Below, one piece after another: positions 18,886 through 27,836 of a DNA stretch of 57,221 nt. Each line of letters starts with the position of its first letter. The stretch's first letter is position 1. The notes below the pieces were generated by a model. It searched no databases, was not told the origin of the DNA, and saw only the letters and a program-made list of their open reading frames with translations. The position numbers and the translations under genes are program-made. The DNA comes from Actinotignum schaalii_C (GTDB lineage Bacteria; Actinomycetota; Actinomycetes; Actinomycetales; Actinomycetaceae). The DNA lies in the NCBI RefSeq assembly GCF_034119425.1, contig NZ_JAWUEL010000012.1, positions 1 through 57,221 on the forward strand, read 5' to 3'.

Positions 18886-20229
18886 GTGGATCTCTTTGAA
18901 AGTAGCCAGGTTGATGCTCGCGGGGTGCCCGATTCTGATACCGGCCCGCTGGCGGTGCGGATGCGCCCGCGCACGGCCGCCGAGGTGGTCGGTCAGGATG
19001 AGGTGCTCACCCGCGGCGCACCCTTGCGCCGCCTCATTGACGCGGAGGCCGGGTCTGCGCCGTCGTCCGTATTTTTATGGGGCCCGCCCGGGGTGGGAAA
19101 AACAACCCTCGCGTACCTCATTGCCCGGTCAGGCCACCGTGATTTTATTGAGTTATCGGCGGTGAGCGCCGGTGTGAAAGACGTGCGTGCCGCGGTGGAT
19201 AGCGCCCGGCGCAAACTGGTGAGCAGCGGTACCGAGACCGTGCTTTTTATTGATGAGGTGCACCGCTTCTCGAAAACACAGCAGGATGCTCTGCTGCCGG
19301 CGGTGGAAAATGGGTGGGTGATCCTGGTGGCCGCCACCACTGAAAATCCCGCTTTTTCCGTAGTGGCACCGCTGCTGTCACGCTCACTTCTCGTCACGCT
19401 ACGAGGTTTGAACGACGACGATATCCGCGCCATCATCAACCGGGCCCTCACCAGTGAGCGCGGTCTGGGCGGGGCATATACCCTCGACGAGGATGCGGAA
19501 TATAACCTGGTGCGCCTAGCCGGGGCGGACGGGCGGCGTAGTCTCACCCTCCTGGAAGCCGCGGTGGACGGAGCACGCGCCCGCGGGGAACAGCGGGTGA
19601 GTGTGGAAGATGTTGCCCGGGCGGCCGACGGTGCTACCGTACGATACGACCGTGACGGTGATGAGCACTACCAGGTGATTTCCGCCTTTATTAAATCGAT
19701 CCGCGGCTCGGATGTGGATGCGGCGATGCATTACCTGGCGCGCATGTTGGAAGCGGGGGAGGATCCGCGGTTCATCGCGCGCCGCCTCATGATTTCCGCG
19801 GCTGAAGATGTGGGAATGGCCGATCCGTCCGCGCTGCAAACCGCCACCGCGGCGGCCCAGGCCGTGGCTCTGGTGGGCATGCCTGAAGCGCGGATTATCC
19901 TGGCGGAAGCCGTGGTCCACCTGGCCACTGCCCCAAAATCAAACCGGGCCTACCGCGCTATTAATGCCGCTATTGCCGATGTGCGGGCTGGGAAAAGCGC
20001 CCCGGTACCCCTCGCGCTGCGCAATGCCTCTTTCAAAGGCGCAGCTGAACAGGGCTACGGGGAGGGGTACCGTTACGCCCACGACTATGAGGAAGGTATC
20101 GCTCCTATGCAATTTATGCCGGAGGGCTTGGAAGGTACTCGCTATTACGAACCCACCACCCGCGGCTACGAGGCCAATATCACTCCGAGGCTGGCACATA
20201 ACCGCGAGGTGCTCGGCCGGGAGAACTGA
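18886..20229 (+). CDS. rarA: Replication-associated recombination ATPase RarA (MgsA)
   Basis: 447 aa. AAA+ ATPase that acts at stalled replication forks and on SSB-coated gaps, related to clamp-loader subunits. Walker A GPPGVGKT (66-73), Walker B FIDEVHRF (121-128), sensor 1 in VAATTENPAFSV, and a C-terminal tetramerisation domain with EDVGMADPSAL and the conserved KSNRAYRAI region (about 330-370). The length is typical. The GTG start is chosen because it lies six bases after a TAGACT hexamer and the protein begins MDLF as in relatives. It is monocistronic in appearance; rpsD follows with its own promoter. Confidence 0.94.
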   Translation: MDLFESSQVDARGVPDSDTGPLAVRMRPRTAAEVVGQDEVLTRGAPLRRLIDAEAGSAPSSVFLWGPPGVGKTTLAYLIARSGHRDFIELSAVSAGVKDVRAAVDSARRKLVSSGTETVLFIDEVHRFSKTQQDALLPAVENGWVILVAATTENPAFSVVAPLLSRSLLVTLRGLNDDDIRAIINRALTSERGLGGAYTLDEDAEYNLVRLAGADGRRSLTLLEAAVDGARARGEQRVSVEDVARAADGATVRYDRDGDEHYQVISAFIKSIRGSDVDAAMHYLARMLEAGEDPRFIARRLMISAAEDVGMADPSALQTATAAAQAVALVGMPEARIILAEAVVHLATAPKSNRAYRAINAAIADVRAGKSAPVPLALRNASFKGAAEQGYGEGYRYAHDYEEGIAPMQFMPEGLEGTRYYEPTTRGYEANITPRLAHNREVLGREN

Positions 20230-20235
20230 TACACT
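20230..20235 (+). promoter_or_regulatory. Promoter -10 of rpsD (TACACT)
   Basis: TACACT preceded by TGA (extended -10 pattern TGnTACACT) just after the rarA stop codon. Transcription from about 20242 gives a leader of about 100 bases before rpsD, including a G+C-rich inverted repeat near 20298-20315. Such a leader could carry S4 autoregulation, but no known S4-binding pseudoknot is recognisable by eye. Confidence 0.5.
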
Positions 20236-20340
20236 AGTTCGGTTGCTTTGCGAGAAGTAACACCTGGGGTCTTAGCCGATTGTGTTGGCCCCGAACCGGC
20301 GCCGCCCGGCGCTGGAACGTACATCTACAGGAGATTATCA

Positions 20341-20961
20341 ATGGCAGGAAATCGTTCTCGTAAGGCCGTGCGTCAGTCGCGCGCCCTGGGCATCGCCCTC
20401 ACCCCGAAGGCGGAGCGCTATATGCAGCGCCGCCCCTACCGTCCCGGTGAGCACGGCCGTGGCCGCACCAAGGATTCCGACTACTCGGTTCGTCTCAAGG
20501 AAAAGCAGCGGCTGCGCGCCCAGTACGGCATCCGCGAAGCGCAGATGCGCCGCGTATGGGAAGAAGCGCGCCGCCAGGATGGTCTGGCCGGTGAAAACCT
20601 CGTGGAGCTGCTGGAAATGCGCCTGGATGCCCTGGTGCTGCGCGCCGGCTTTGCGCGTACCATCGCGCAGGCTCGTCAGGTTGTGGGCCACTCCCACGTT
20701 ATGGTGGACGGCAAGATCGTCAACCTCCCGTCCTACCGCGTGACTCCGGGTCAGGTGGTGCAGGTCAAGCCGAAGTCGCAGGCTTCCCCGCAGTTCCTCG
20801 TGGCTGCGCAGGGTGCGCACCGCGATGTGCTCCCCGCGGTTCCTGAATATCTCGATGTTGATCTGGAGAAGCTGAAGTTCACTCTGGTGCGCCGCCCGCG
20901 CCGCGTGGAAGTTCCGGTCCAGGCTGACGTCCAGATGATCGTCGAATACTACTCCCGCTAA
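20341..20961 (+). CDS. rpsD: 30S ribosomal protein S4
   Basis: 206 aa. A primary 16S rRNA-binding protein that nucleates 30S assembly. The N-terminal domain (MAGNRSRKAVRQSRALGIAL) lacks the CxxC zinc ligands, so it is the zinc-independent version. The S4 RNA-binding domain lies at about 95-160 (RLDALVLRAGFARTIAQARQ). AGGAGA about 6 bases upstream fixes the ATG; a longer in-frame reading from 20248 is not supported. It stands alone, away from the alpha operon, as in many actinobacteria. Confidence 0.97.
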   Translation: MAGNRSRKAVRQSRALGIALTPKAERYMQRRPYRPGEHGRGRTKDSDYSVRLKEKQRLRAQYGIREAQMRRVWEEARRQDGLAGENLVELLEMRLDALVLRAGFARTIAQARQVVGHSHVMVDGKIVNLPSYRVTPGQVVQVKPKSQASPQFLVAAQGAHRDVLPAVPEYLDVDLEKLKFTLVRRPRRVEVPVQADVQMIVEYYSR

Positions 20962-20975
20962 AGATGTGGGACTTG

Positions 20976-21015
20976 AGGAAGGGTGCACCCGGAAAGGTGT
21001 GCCCTTCCTTTATTT
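20976..21015 (+). terminator. rpsD terminator
   Basis: A 14-bp stem (AGGAAGGGTGCACC at 20976-20989 with 20996-21009, two G-U pairs) and a 6-base loop followed by TTATTTC. It is placed 15 bases after the rpsD stop. Confidence 0.8.
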
Positions 21016-21142
21016 CATAGCTTTTAGCTATGTGAAAGCGATGCCCGCCGCTGTTTGTCGCGCCCACGCAGGTAGCTGCGGCGTCGTCGTAAAAATAAGC
21101 CACTCCCGCCCGCGCCTCGAAAATACCGGGCGGGAGAGCCTG

Positions 21143-21148
21143 TACCAT
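21143..21148 (+). promoter_or_regulatory. Likely -10 of alaS promoter (TACCAT)
   Basis: TACCAT in the rpsD-alaS gap puts the transcription start near 21155, about 42 bases before the alaS ATG. No good -35 is visible. No T-box-like leader is present. Confidence 0.4.
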
Positions 21149-21196
21149 AGGTGCGTGGTCGCAACGGCCACATAAGCCATAAGGAGACAAATACGT

Positions 21197-23878
21197 ATGC
21201 GCACCGCTGAGATTCGCCGGCGCTGGCTGGATTACTTCGCGAAGCACGACCATCATATTGAGCCGTCCGTGCCCCTCGTGTCGCCCGATCCCTCCATTTT
21301 GTTCACGATTGCCGGCATGGTTCCCTTCATTCCTTATATCGTGGGAACGCAGCGAGCTCCGTGGCCGAGGGTAGCCTCGGTACAGAAGTGCATCCGTACC
21401 AATGACATCGATAACGTTGGTAAAACCACGCGGCACGGTACTTTCTTCCAGATGTGCGGCAATTTCTCCTTCGGGGACTACTTCAAAGAAGGCGCTATCG
21501 ACCTGGCCTTTGGGCTGCTGTGCGCGCCGCTGGAAGAAGGCGGCTACGGCCTGGACATCGAGCGCATATGGGTGACCATCTGGGAAGAAGATGAGGTCTC
21601 CTTCAACAAGCTCGTTGAGGTGGGCGTCAATCCGGCCCATATCGTCAAGCTGACCCGGGAAGAAATTTTCTGGTCCACGGGCCAGCCCGGGCCGGCCGGC
21701 CCCTGCGCGGAAATTCATTACGACCGCGGCCCCGAATACGGCCCGGACGCCGTGGGTGGGACCGTGGACCCGGGCGGGGACCGCTACCTGGAAGTGTGGA
21801 ACCTTGTTTTCGACCAGTACCGGCGCGGGGAAGGCTCCGGAAGCGACTACCCGCTGCTCGGGGAACTGGACCAAACCGCTATCGATACCGGCGCGGGCCT
21901 GGAGCGTATCGCCTTCCTGCTCCAGGGCAAAAATAACATGTACGAAACCGATGAGGTTTGGCCGGTTATTGCCCGCACCCAGGAACTCACCGGGCGTACC
22001 TACGGCGCGAATGAAGAAGATGACGTTCGCATGCGCGTGATCGCCGACCACGTGCGCTCGGCCATGATGCTTATCAACGACGGCGTGCGCCCGGGTAATG
22101 ACGGACGCGGCTACGTGCTGCGCCGGCTCATGCGGCGCGCTATCCGTTCGGTCCGTTTGCTCGGGGTGGATGCCGCGGTCCTCGGTGACCTGGTGGAAAC
22201 CTCGAAGAACGCCATGAAGGAGTCCTACCCCGATCTGGAGGAAAACTTCGGGCAGATTCACCAGGTGGCGGTGGAAGAAGAAGCTGCTTTCCGGCGTACC
22301 CTGGCCACCGGCGAACAGATTTTCGCGGCGGCCGTGGATTCGGCAAAGAGCACGCCGCATACCGGCAAGGTGATTATTCCCGGCTCAGCGGCTTTCACGC
22401 TGCACGACACCTACGGATTCCCCATCGACCTCACCTTGGAAATGGCGGCCGAAAAGGGCATGGCTGTGGACGAAAAGGGCTTCCGGGCCCTCATGACCGA
22501 GCAGCGTGAACGCGCGCGGGCAGATGCGCAGGCGAAGAAGACCGGGCATGTGGACGCGCATGTCTACCACGAGATTCTCGATGCGCAGGGCGGGCCCACC
22601 TCCTTCCTCGGCTACTTCGAAAAGGCTGCGGAAGCACGCGTGGTGGCCATCCTTGAAAACGGGGTGCCGGTACCCGCGGTTACGGCGCCTTCCGATGCCG
22701 ATGTTATTTTGGACAAGACCCCCTTCTACGCCGAAATGGGCGGGCAGCTGGCCGATCACGGTACCATTAGCGTCGCCGGGGGCGGTATGTTCGACGTCGT
22801 TGACGTCCAGGCGCCCGTCAAGGGATTGCATGTGCATCGCGGTTCGCTTACCGAAGGGACCATCGCGGTGGGTGACATCGTCCACGCGCAAATCGATACC
22901 CTACGCCGCCACCGGATCGCCCAGGCGCATACCGCAACCCATATGATCCACAAGGTGCTCCACGAATTTATCGGGGAGCAGGCCACCCAGGCCGGGTCCG
23001 AGGATGCTCCCTCGCGGCTGCGTTTCGATTTCCGGCACGGTTCGCAAATCCCGGTGGACGTTATGACGCAAATCGAGGCCCGTGCCAATGAACGTCTCCA
23101 GGAAAACCTGGAAGTCACGTGGGCGGAATACCCGATTGAAGAAGCCAAGAAACTCGGGGCGCAAATGCTCTTCGGAGAGAAATACGGCGATATCGTGCGG
23201 GTGGTGTCCATTGATGATGCCTGGTCGCGGGAATTCTGCGCCGGCACCCACGTGGCCAATACCGGTGAAATCGGGATGATTACCGTGCTGGGCGAATCGT
23301 CCATCGGTTCGGGGGTGCGCCGTATTGACGCGCTCGTGGGTGAAAGCGCCTACGCGCAGGGAGCACGTGAACGCGCGCTGGTTTCCCAGCTCACCGCGAT
23401 GATGGGGGTGCGCCCGGAGGATCTTCCCGAGCGCATCGATACCATGCTCGGCAAGCTCAAGGCAGCTGAAAAGCAAATCGCGGCGCTGCGTCAAAAAGAT
23501 ATTGTGGCGCAGGTGGACACGGTTATTTCCCAGGGTGTGCACCTGGGTAGCCGCACCCTCTATCGCGCCCATCTTGGCGTGGTAGACAGCGCGGATGACC
23601 TGCGGGTACTCGCGACGGAGATCCGGGGGCGGTTGGCCCCCTCCGAGGATTTCATCGTCATTATTACCGGGATTAGCAATGAGCGGCCCCTCATCGTGGT
23701 GGCGGCTTCCGAAGCGGCGCGCAGTGCCGGGATAAAGGCCGGAGCGCTGGTTTCCCGCGCGGCCAAGATCCTGGGCGGGGGCGGCGGCGGTAAGCCGGAT
23801 CTCGCGCAGGGCGGTGGTTCGGATGTGACCAAGCTGGATGATGCCCTCGCGGTTCTGGAAGCGGAGCTGCGCGGCTAA
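21197..23878 (+). CDS. alaS: Alanyl-tRNA synthetase
   Basis: 893 aa. Charges tRNA-Ala and edits mischarged Ser/Gly. Class II catalytic domain (about 1-245, with FFQMCGNFSFGDYFKE), tRNA-recognition region (about 245-450), editing domain with the zinc-type HTATH and CAGTH motifs, and a C-terminal DHHA1/C-Ala domain ending in a glycine-rich GGGGGGKPDLAQGGG segment. AAGGAGA upstream of the ATG gives a strong start. Its stop overlaps the ruvX start by one base. First gene of an alaS-ruvX-mltG operon, the usual order in actinobacteria. Confidence 0.97.
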   Translation: MRTAEIRRRWLDYFAKHDHHIEPSVPLVSPDPSILFTIAGMVPFIPYIVGTQRAPWPRVASVQKCIRTNDIDNVGKTTRHGTFFQMCGNFSFGDYFKEGAIDLAFGLLCAPLEEGGYGLDIERIWVTIWEEDEVSFNKLVEVGVNPAHIVKLTREEIFWSTGQPGPAGPCAEIHYDRGPEYGPDAVGGTVDPGGDRYLEVWNLVFDQYRRGEGSGSDYPLLGELDQTAIDTGAGLERIAFLLQGKNNMYETDEVWPVIARTQELTGRTYGANEEDDVRMRVIADHVRSAMMLINDGVRPGNDGRGYVLRRLMRRAIRSVRLLGVDAAVLGDLVETSKNAMKESYPDLEENFGQIHQVAVEEEAAFRRTLATGEQIFAAAVDSAKSTPHTGKVIIPGSAAFTLHDTYGFPIDLTLEMAAEKGMAVDEKGFRALMTEQRERARADAQAKKTGHVDAHVYHEILDAQGGPTSFLGYFEKAAEARVVAILENGVPVPAVTAPSDADVILDKTPFYAEMGGQLADHGTISVAGGGMFDVVDVQAPVKGLHVHRGSLTEGTIAVGDIVHAQIDTLRRHRIAQAHTATHMIHKVLHEFIGEQATQAGSEDAPSRLRFDFRHGSQIPVDVMTQIEARANERLQENLEVTWAEYPIEEAKKLGAQMLFGEKYGDIVRVVSIDDAWSREFCAGTHVANTGEIGMITVLGESSIGSGVRRIDALVGESAYAQGARERALVSQLTAMMGVRPEDLPERIDTMLGKLKAAEKQIAALRQKDIVAQVDTVISQGVHLGSRTLYRAHLGVVDSADDLRVLATEIRGRLAPSEDFIVIITGISNERPLIVVAASEAARSAGIKAGALVSRAAKILGGGGGGKPDLAQGGGSDVTKLDDALAVLEAELRG

Positions 23879-24369
23879 TGCGGCGAGGCGTGCGGATCGG
23901 AGTGGACGTAGGACGGGCGCGTACCGGCGTGGCCAGTTGCGATAGTGACGGCATCCTCGCCACTCCGGTCGCCACGCTCCCGGCGAACGGCACGGACGTG
24001 AGTGAAGTTGCTCGCGAGGTGCGCGAGCGCGGTGCCATGGAAGTCATCGTGGGGCTGCCGCGCAATATGGACGGGAGCGAAGGGGCCTCCGCACGGTATT
24101 CGCGCAGGTGGGCGCGGCGTTTAGCCCGGCGTATCGCCCCGGTTCCGGTACGCTTATTCGACGAGCGGCTCTCCACGGTGGCCGCCCATGCTCAATTGCA
24201 TCAGGCCGGGCGCAGCTCGCGGAGCCACCGTGCCGTTGTTGACCAGGTTGCGGCGACCGTTATTCTTAATAATGCGTTGGAAGCAGAGAGGCTCACCGGC
24301 GCACCCGCCGGCGAACTTGTGGCGGCACAGACCGAAGCGCAAAGCGAAGCGAAAGGCGATAATGAGTGA
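23878..24369 (+). CDS. ruvX: Pre-16S rRNA nuclease / Holliday-junction resolvase-like (YqgF)
   Basis: 163 aa. RNase H-fold protein implicated in maturing the 5' end of 16S rRNA. Catalytic acidic residues are in VRIGVDVGRARTGVA (Asp near 9), in the VGLPRNMDGSEG strand-loop, in LFDERLSTV, and in the last acidic position at RAVVDQVAATVIL. It starts at ATG overlapping the alaS stop by one base and ends eight bases inside mltG, so the three genes are translationally coupled. Confidence 0.93.
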   Translation: MRRGVRIGVDVGRARTGVASCDSDGILATPVATLPANGTDVSEVAREVRERGAMEVIVGLPRNMDGSEGASARYSRRWARRLARRIAPVPVRLFDERLSTVAAHAQLHQAGRSSRSHRAVVDQVAATVILNNALEAERLTGAPAGELVAAQTEAQSEAKGDNE

Positions 24370-25708
24370 CGTTTTTGACCGCTTGAGTGCGGATGACGCC
24401 GACATCCCGCGCCGTCGCCAATCGGGTGCGCGGCGCAGCTCTCACGGAGGTGGCTCCCAGCGCGGCACTGCGCCGCGAGGCGGGGCACGCGGAAGTCATC
24501 CCTACGGACGCGGCTCGCAGGGGCGCGGAAGTTCCGGGCGGGTACCGGCGGGGCGTGGGCCATCGGGGGGGAATTCAGAAGGCCGCAATGCTGCGGAGGC
24601 GAGGCGTCGGGCTGCTGCGCGGCGTACTGAGCGTGCCCGCTTGCGCCGACGTAAGCGCATCACCACCGGAATTATTACTGTTTTGCTTGTCACCGCGCTC
24701 ACCGCTGCGGCTGTTATTTTCTTCCCGCGCCTGCTGCACAGCTCTGATACCGTGCGTGACTACAGCGGAGAAGGAACCGGCCAGGTGGTGGTGCGGATTC
24801 CAGAAGGGGCTACCGGGCGCCAGATCGCCGCGGTACTCGCCGAGAAAAATATCGTGGCCACCGAAGGCGCATTTATTGACGTATTTTCCCGGGATCCGCG
24901 CTCCACGGGCATCCAGGCTGGGGCTTATACCCTGCGTGAACAGATGTCGGCATCGGCCGCGCTTTCCGCGCTACTGGACCCGGCCAATGCCGCCACGATT
25001 AAAGTGACGATTCCCGAAGGATTTACCAAATGGCAGGTGCGTGACCGGCTCGGTAACCTCATGGATATTGATGTCGGTGTGGTCGAAGATGCGATGAACG
25101 ACGCCGCAGCTATCGGTCTACCCGCGGAAGCCGGCGGGAACGTGGAAGGTTGGCTGGCGCCCGCCACCTATGATTTTGATCCGAATACCACGGTGACCGA
25201 GGCACTCCAGCAGATGGTAGAAGTTCAGGTGGGGCGCCTGGAAGCCAGCGGTGCGGAACGGAGTCGGTGGCAGGCAGTGCTCACTACTGCGTCCATCGTG
25301 GAACGCGAAGGGCATCCGGCAGATTACCCGAAAGTTGCCCGTGTCATTGAGAACCGACTCGGGGATAATGCCCCGGAAGTAGCGGGGCGCCTACAGATGG
25401 ATTCCACCGTGCTTTACGGGGTTGGCAAATCCGGCGGGGTACCCACCCGGGCTGAATTGGATGCGGAGAATCCCTATAACACCTACCGGGTGAAGGGCCT
25501 ACCGCCCACCGCTATCGGGGCACCCGGTGTGGAAGCCATTGAGGCGGCGGTTAATCCGGCCGAAGGTAATTGGCTCTATTTCACCACGGTCAATCTGGAA
25601 ACCGGAGAAACGAAATTCACGGCCGATTACGAGGAACAGATGCGTTTCCAGGCCGAGTTCCGCGAATGGTACGCCGCACACCCGGACGGAGAGAAAAAGG
25701 ACCACTAG
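24362..25708 (+). CDS. mltG: Endolytic murein transglycosylase MltG
   Basis: 448 aa from ATG 24362 inside the end of ruvX. Cleaves nascent glycan strands at the membrane and so sets their length. A long basic N-terminal tail (about 1-100), extremely rich in Arg, Gly and Ser with repeated RG pairs, precedes one transmembrane helix (about 103-124). A LysM-like segment (about 140-215) and the YceG catalytic domain follow, with the active-site Glu in SIVEREGHPADYP and later MDSTVLYGVGK. The cytoplasmic tail is longer and more RG-rich than the family minimum and looks disordered. aroE, which often follows mltG in actinobacteria, is absent here. Confidence 0.92.
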   Translation: MSDVFDRLSADDADIPRRRQSGARRSSHGGGSQRGTAPRGGARGSHPYGRGSQGRGSSGRVPAGRGPSGGNSEGRNAAEARRRAAARRTERARLRRRKRITTGIITVLLVTALTAAAVIFFPRLLHSSDTVRDYSGEGTGQVVVRIPEGATGRQIAAVLAEKNIVATEGAFIDVFSRDPRSTGIQAGAYTLREQMSASAALSALLDPANAATIKVTIPEGFTKWQVRDRLGNLMDIDVGVVEDAMNDAAAIGLPAEAGGNVEGWLAPATYDFDPNTTVTEALQQMVEVQVGRLEASGAERSRWQAVLTTASIVEREGHPADYPKVARVIENRLGDNAPEVAGRLQMDSTVLYGVGKSGGVPTRAELDAENPYNTYRVKGLPPTAIGAPGVEAIEAAVNPAEGNWLYFTTVNLETGETKFTADYEEQMRFQAEFREWYAAHPDGEKKDH

Positions 25709-25851
25709 CGTAGCCGCGTATAGGTACGACGGCGCCGTGGCAATCTGACACATATCGATGTGTCGGTGCCCGAATTTATCCCCAGGCTGCCCAAACGGCT
25801 GTGCTATCCACAGGGCGCAGGCTGGGGCTGGTTCAGATGCTGGGGCATTCG

Positions 25852-25857
25852 TAACCT
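25852..25857 (+). promoter_or_regulatory. TAACCT -10 hexamer, leaderless prepilin peptidase
   Basis: TAACCT ends six bases before the ATG at 25864. The intervening GAGGGC abuts the start codon and is too close to act as a normal ribosome-binding site, so a leaderless transcript is likely. Confidence 0.45.
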
Positions 25858-25863
25858 GAGGGC

Positions 25864-26493
25864 ATGCCCTTCTTTTCCCGCGAGCGCATTCTGCGCGGTA
25901 CCCTCAGCCCACCGGTAGCGGTGTTGCTCATGCTGGGTGTGAGCCTCTGCTGGGCGGGCTTGGGATGGTCGCGTTCGGTAGGTGCGCTTGGCGGTGGGAA
26001 CCAGGTTATGGAAGCGGGTGCGGCTAGCTCTGCCGGCGCGTACCTGGGCGCCGGAGCGTTCCTGAGTACCGGTGTGCTTGCGCTTCTTTGCGAGGCCGTG
26101 TGCGGGGCGTGCCTGGCGCTTGCCGCGGTGGTGGACGCGCGGGTGCAGCTCCTTCCCGATCCGTTGCTGGCCGCGGCCGGGGGAGCGGCGCTCACGGGAA
26201 TAGCGCTGCGCGGGCAGTGGGAGAATATCGGTATCGGAGCCGTGGCCGGCCTGGGCGGCTATGTGGCGCATCGCCTCGCGCAGCTCGGGTGGGGTGATGT
26301 CAAAATGCTTATCGTGCTGGGATGGTGGACGGGCTCACAGCTCGGTCTGGTCTTGCTTCTCAGCGTTGCGGGCGCGGGTATTTTCGCCGCGGTACGGGTG
26401 TTGAGCGCCCGGCTCACCCTGGCCGATGCGGTGCCGCTCGGGCCGTGGCTCATGGGCGGTGGCGCCCTCGCGTGGTTGGCCGGGCTAGGATAG
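25864..26493 (+). CDS. Prepilin peptidase (A24 family), orphan
   Basis: 209 aa membrane aspartic protease that removes leader peptides from type IV prepilin-like proteins. Six or more hydrophobic segments. The two catalytic Asp motifs are in ALAAVVDARVQLLPDPLL (about residue 88) and GWGDVKMLIVLGWW (about residue 142). It lacks the N-terminal cytoplasmic methyltransferase domain of full PilD, so it is the short, TadV/CpaA-like form. No pilin, secretion ATPase or tad genes are in this window, so its substrates must be encoded elsewhere. The location between mltG and aroC is common for actinobacterial genomes. It has its own candidate leaderless promoter. Confidence 0.82.
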   Translation: MPFFSRERILRGTLSPPVAVLLMLGVSLCWAGLGWSRSVGALGGGNQVMEAGAASSAGAYLGAGAFLSTGVLALLCEAVCGACLALAAVVDARVQLLPDPLLAAAGGAALTGIALRGQWENIGIGAVAGLGGYVAHRLAQLGWGDVKMLIVLGWWTGSQLGLVLLLSVAGAGIFAAVRVLSARLTLADAVPLGPWLMGGGALAWLAGLG

Positions 26494-26624
26494 GGAGGCG
26501 CCCGTCTCCCCGGCACCTCCGGGTCGTAGCGGGCGAACTGGAACCCGTTACCGCTGTAGTATCAGCACGGGTGGCCGAGATCGGTAACGGGAACTATGAA
26601 CATAGGGAACGGGGAAGGACGCGG

Positions 26625-27836
26625 ATGATTCGGTGGTCAACAGCGGGGGAATCCCACGGAGCAGCCCTCGTGGCGCTTATTGAGGGAATCCCAGCGGGCT
26701 TGAGCCTGAGTTCAGATACCATTCGGGATCACTTGGCCCGCCGCCGGCTCGGCTATGGGCGCGGTGCCCGCCAGAAATTCGAACAGGACAAACTGCACGT
26801 TCTCACCGGATTGCGGCATGGATCCACCCTCGGTTCGCCCATCGCGCTCGTCATTGAGAATTCGGAATGGCCCAAATGGGAAGCGGTTATGTCTGTTGAT
26901 CCGGTTCCACCCGAAGCCCTGCTGCGCAATGCCGGGCGGGGAGATAGCCAAGAACTTGCCCGGAATAAACGCCTCACCGCGCCCCGGCCCGGACATGCTG
27001 ATCTCACCGGTATGAACAAATATGACCATAACGATGCTCGAAACGTCCTTGAACGCGCTTCGGCTCGGGAAACTGCGGCCCGGGTGGCCCTGGGTGCTAT
27101 TGCCCGCGAGTACGCGAACCAAAGCGCCGGAATCACTATCCTTTCCCGCGTGGTGGCGCTCGGTAGCGTGAGTGATACCTCAGGGATTGTTCCTGGGCCA
27201 GCCGATGCTGCAGCTCTTGATATCTCGCCGGTGCGCTGTCTGGATGAGGATACTGCGCGGGCCATGATGGCGGAAGTTGATCGGGCGAAGAATGCGGGGG
27301 ACACCCTGGGCGGCGTCGTCGAAGTTCTCGCCTATGGCGTGCCGCAGGGACTGGGTAGTTACGCAACACCTTACGGGCGACTCGACGCGGAACTGGCCCG
27401 GGCCATGATGTCGATTCAAGCGGTTAAAGGCGTGGAAATCGGAGATGGATTCGCTACCGCAGGCCGGCTCGGCAGCCAGGCCCATGATGAGATCGTGCGC
27501 ACAGCAGAAGGCGTGCGACGCCTGACCAATCGTGCGGGTGGAATCGAAGGCGGCATGTCCAATGGTGAAACGATTCGGGTACGGGTTGCTTTCAAACCTA
27601 TTTCCACCGTCCCGCGGGCCCTGCGCACCATCGATACTGAAACCGGGGAAGCCACTACCGCGCTGCACCAGCGCAGTGATGCAAGTGCTGTGGTTCCCGG
27701 GGCGGTCATCTGCGAAGCGATGATGGCGCTGGTTCTCGCGGAAGCAATCCAGGATAAATTCGGAGGCGACACCCTGGGTGATACCCAGGCGGCGGTGCGC
27801 GCCTACCTGGATCGCATCCCGGAGGAACGCCGATGA
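26625..27836 (+). CDS. aroC: Chorismate synthase
   Basis: 403 aa. Converts 5-enolpyruvylshikimate-3-phosphate to chorismate using reduced FMN. Family signatures are visible: the N-terminal STAGESHGAALVALIEGIPAG, RPGHADLTG.KYDHNDARNVLERASARETAARVA and the C-terminal RVAFKPISTVP. Start ATG 26625 with GGGGAAGGA upstream; a longer open frame overlapping the prepilin peptidase gene is out of family. It overlaps aroK by four bases (ATGA). Its need for FMN ties it loosely to the riboswitch-controlled flavin uptake genes further right. Confidence 0.96.
   Translation: MIRWSTAGESHGAALVALIEGIPAGLSLSSDTIRDHLARRRLGYGRGARQKFEQDKLHVLTGLRHGSTLGSPIALVIENSEWPKWEAVMSVDPVPPEALLRNAGRGDSQELARNKRLTAPRPGHADLTGMNKYDHNDARNVLERASARETAARVALGAIAREYANQSAGITILSRVVALGSVSDTSGIVPGPADAAALDISPVRCLDEDTARAMMAEVDRAKNAGDTLGGVVEVLAYGVPQGLGSYATPYGRLDAELARAMMSIQAVKGVEIGDGFATAGRLGSQAHDEIVRTAEGVRRLTNRAGGIEGGMSNGETIRVRVAFKPISTVPRALRTIDTETGEATTALHQRSDASAVVPGAVICEAMMALVLAEAIQDKFGGDTLGDTQAAVRAYLDRIPEERR

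Noticed and set aside
21016..21196. T-box or other tRNA-sensing leader before alaS
   Set aside because: Too short after the promoter and without the conserved T-box bulge sequence.
20879..22360. 493-codon minus-strand frame opposite alaS
   Set aside because: Covers the rpsD terminator and the alaS promoter; composition is typical of an antisense shadow.
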